Shown piece after piece: positions 5,009-5,177 of a stretch of DNA of 5,177 bases (its first letter is position 1; every line of letters starts with the position of its first letter). Made by a program: the position numbers and the translations under genes. Source of the stretch: Bacteroidota bacterium (GTDB lineage: Bacteria > Bacteroidota > Ignavibacteria > Kryptoniales > JAKASW01); contig JAJYJD010000265.1 in NCBI GenBank assembly GCA_021789755.1, forward strand, positions 1 through 5,177, written 5' to 3'. Under the pieces are notes generated by a model. The model searched no databases. It saw nothing but the letters and a program-made list of their open reading frames with translations, and was not told the DNA's origin.

Positions 5009-5039
5009 GAAGTCACGCCGGATTTTTCCGTCGGACTTC
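5009..5039 (-). terminator. imperfect hairpin, possible terminator for a - strand gene
   Basis: GAAGTC (5009-5014) pairs with GACTTC (5034-5039). Inside it, CGGA (5019-5022) pairs with TCCG (5027-5030) around a TTTT loop, with a bulge and a mismatch between the two stems. On the - strand it begins 8 bases after the TAA of the truncated frame at 5048-5176 and is followed by an A/T-rich stretch rather than a pure T-run. The position suits a terminator for that putative gene. Confidence 0.35.
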
Positions 5040-5047
5040 GCAATGGC

Positions 5048-5176
5048 TTAGCCGGAATTTCGGAAGCCGCGCTCGTCCGGAATCGATTGAATCTTCAGTA
5101 TGATCTCTCTCGTTGTCTGTGTAATTGATTGCATGAGCGCAGGTATGAGAGTAGTATTCGACTGAGCGCTTAACTC
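5048..5176 (-). CDS. possible C-terminal fragment of an unrecognised protein (5' end outside window)
   Basis: Read on the - strand from 5176, the frame stays open for 42 codons and ends at TAA (5048-5050). The peptide has a plausible amphipathic helix (LIPALMQSITQTTREI) followed by ILKIQSIPDERGF and a short tail. Codon use in its second half (CTG AAG, GAC GAG CGC GGC TTC) resembles the neighbouring genes. A hairpin lies just beyond the stop. A second - strand frame is also open here, with a less protein-like Cys/His/Tyr-rich composition, so the choice is uncertain. No family is recognised. Confidence 0.3.
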   Translation of the reverse strand, partial: ELSAQSNTTLIPALMQSITQTTREIILKIQSIPDERGFRNSG

Positions 5177-5177
5177 T

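Larger units (their letters stand above)
4915..5177. other. right-end region, mostly without recognisable genes
   Basis: No complete gene is visible in these 263 bases on either strand. The stretch 4915-5008 shows no clear feature. The right part holds a hairpin (5009-5039) and an edge-truncated open frame on the - strand (5048-5176), described separately. No tRNA or CRISPR repeat is seen. Confidence 0.5.

Noticed and set aside
1..5177. Selenocysteine codons, CRISPR arrays, insertion sequences or attachment sites
   Set aside because: All redox proteins end at expected family lengths with no in-frame TGA at a Cys position. No regularly spaced repeats, transposase motifs or terminal repeats are seen.

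Overview
The window (about half G+C) comes from a bacterium. Its gene content suggests the Bacteroidota/Chlorobiota (FCB) side of the tree, for example an Ignavibacteria-like lineage. The pointers are two small DUF6132-type membrane proteins, a stand-alone RRM protein with a glycine-rich tail, and mixed start signals (GAGG-type ribosome sites in the operon, almost none at surE). This placement is inference from family content, not from a marker gene.

Region 1 (1-3328, + strand) is one compact run of nine genes, the first cut by the window edge. All junctions are overlaps of 4-8 bases or gaps of at most 23 bases, which indicates an operon whose promoter lies upstream of the window. The order is: C-terminus of an unrecognised Cys-rich protein; class I SAM methyltransferase; DUF6132-type small membrane protein; membrane-anchored thioredoxin (CRAC); DUF302 protein; membrane-anchored TlpA/ResA-type thioredoxin (CPPC); Sec-exported DsrE-family protein; a second, 58-residue DUF6132-like protein; and a YhfA-type OsmC protein. 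All except the methyltransferase carry cysteines at family-typical or paired positions. By signal and charge patterns they are spread over both faces of the inner membrane. The reading I favour is a thiol/sulfane-sulfur (persulfide) handling or redox-relay operon. The substrate is not identifiable from sequence.

Region 2 (3329-4210) holds a short convergent intergenic stretch with weak hairpins, then surE on the - strand, a housekeeping metal-dependent nucleotidase with intact metal ligands.

Region 3 (4211-4535) is a 325-base divergent intergenic region. It has no confident promoter but contains a perfect 8-bp inverted repeat, with partly CIRCE-like flanks, just upstream of the next gene.

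Region 4 (4536-4914, + strand) is a single-RRM glycine-rich RNA-binding protein with a strong Shine-Dalgarno site and a clear intrinsic terminator.

Region 5 (4915-5177) is mostly non-coding. It contains a hairpin and, at the edge, an open frame on the - strand that may be the last 42 codons of a gene entering from the right.
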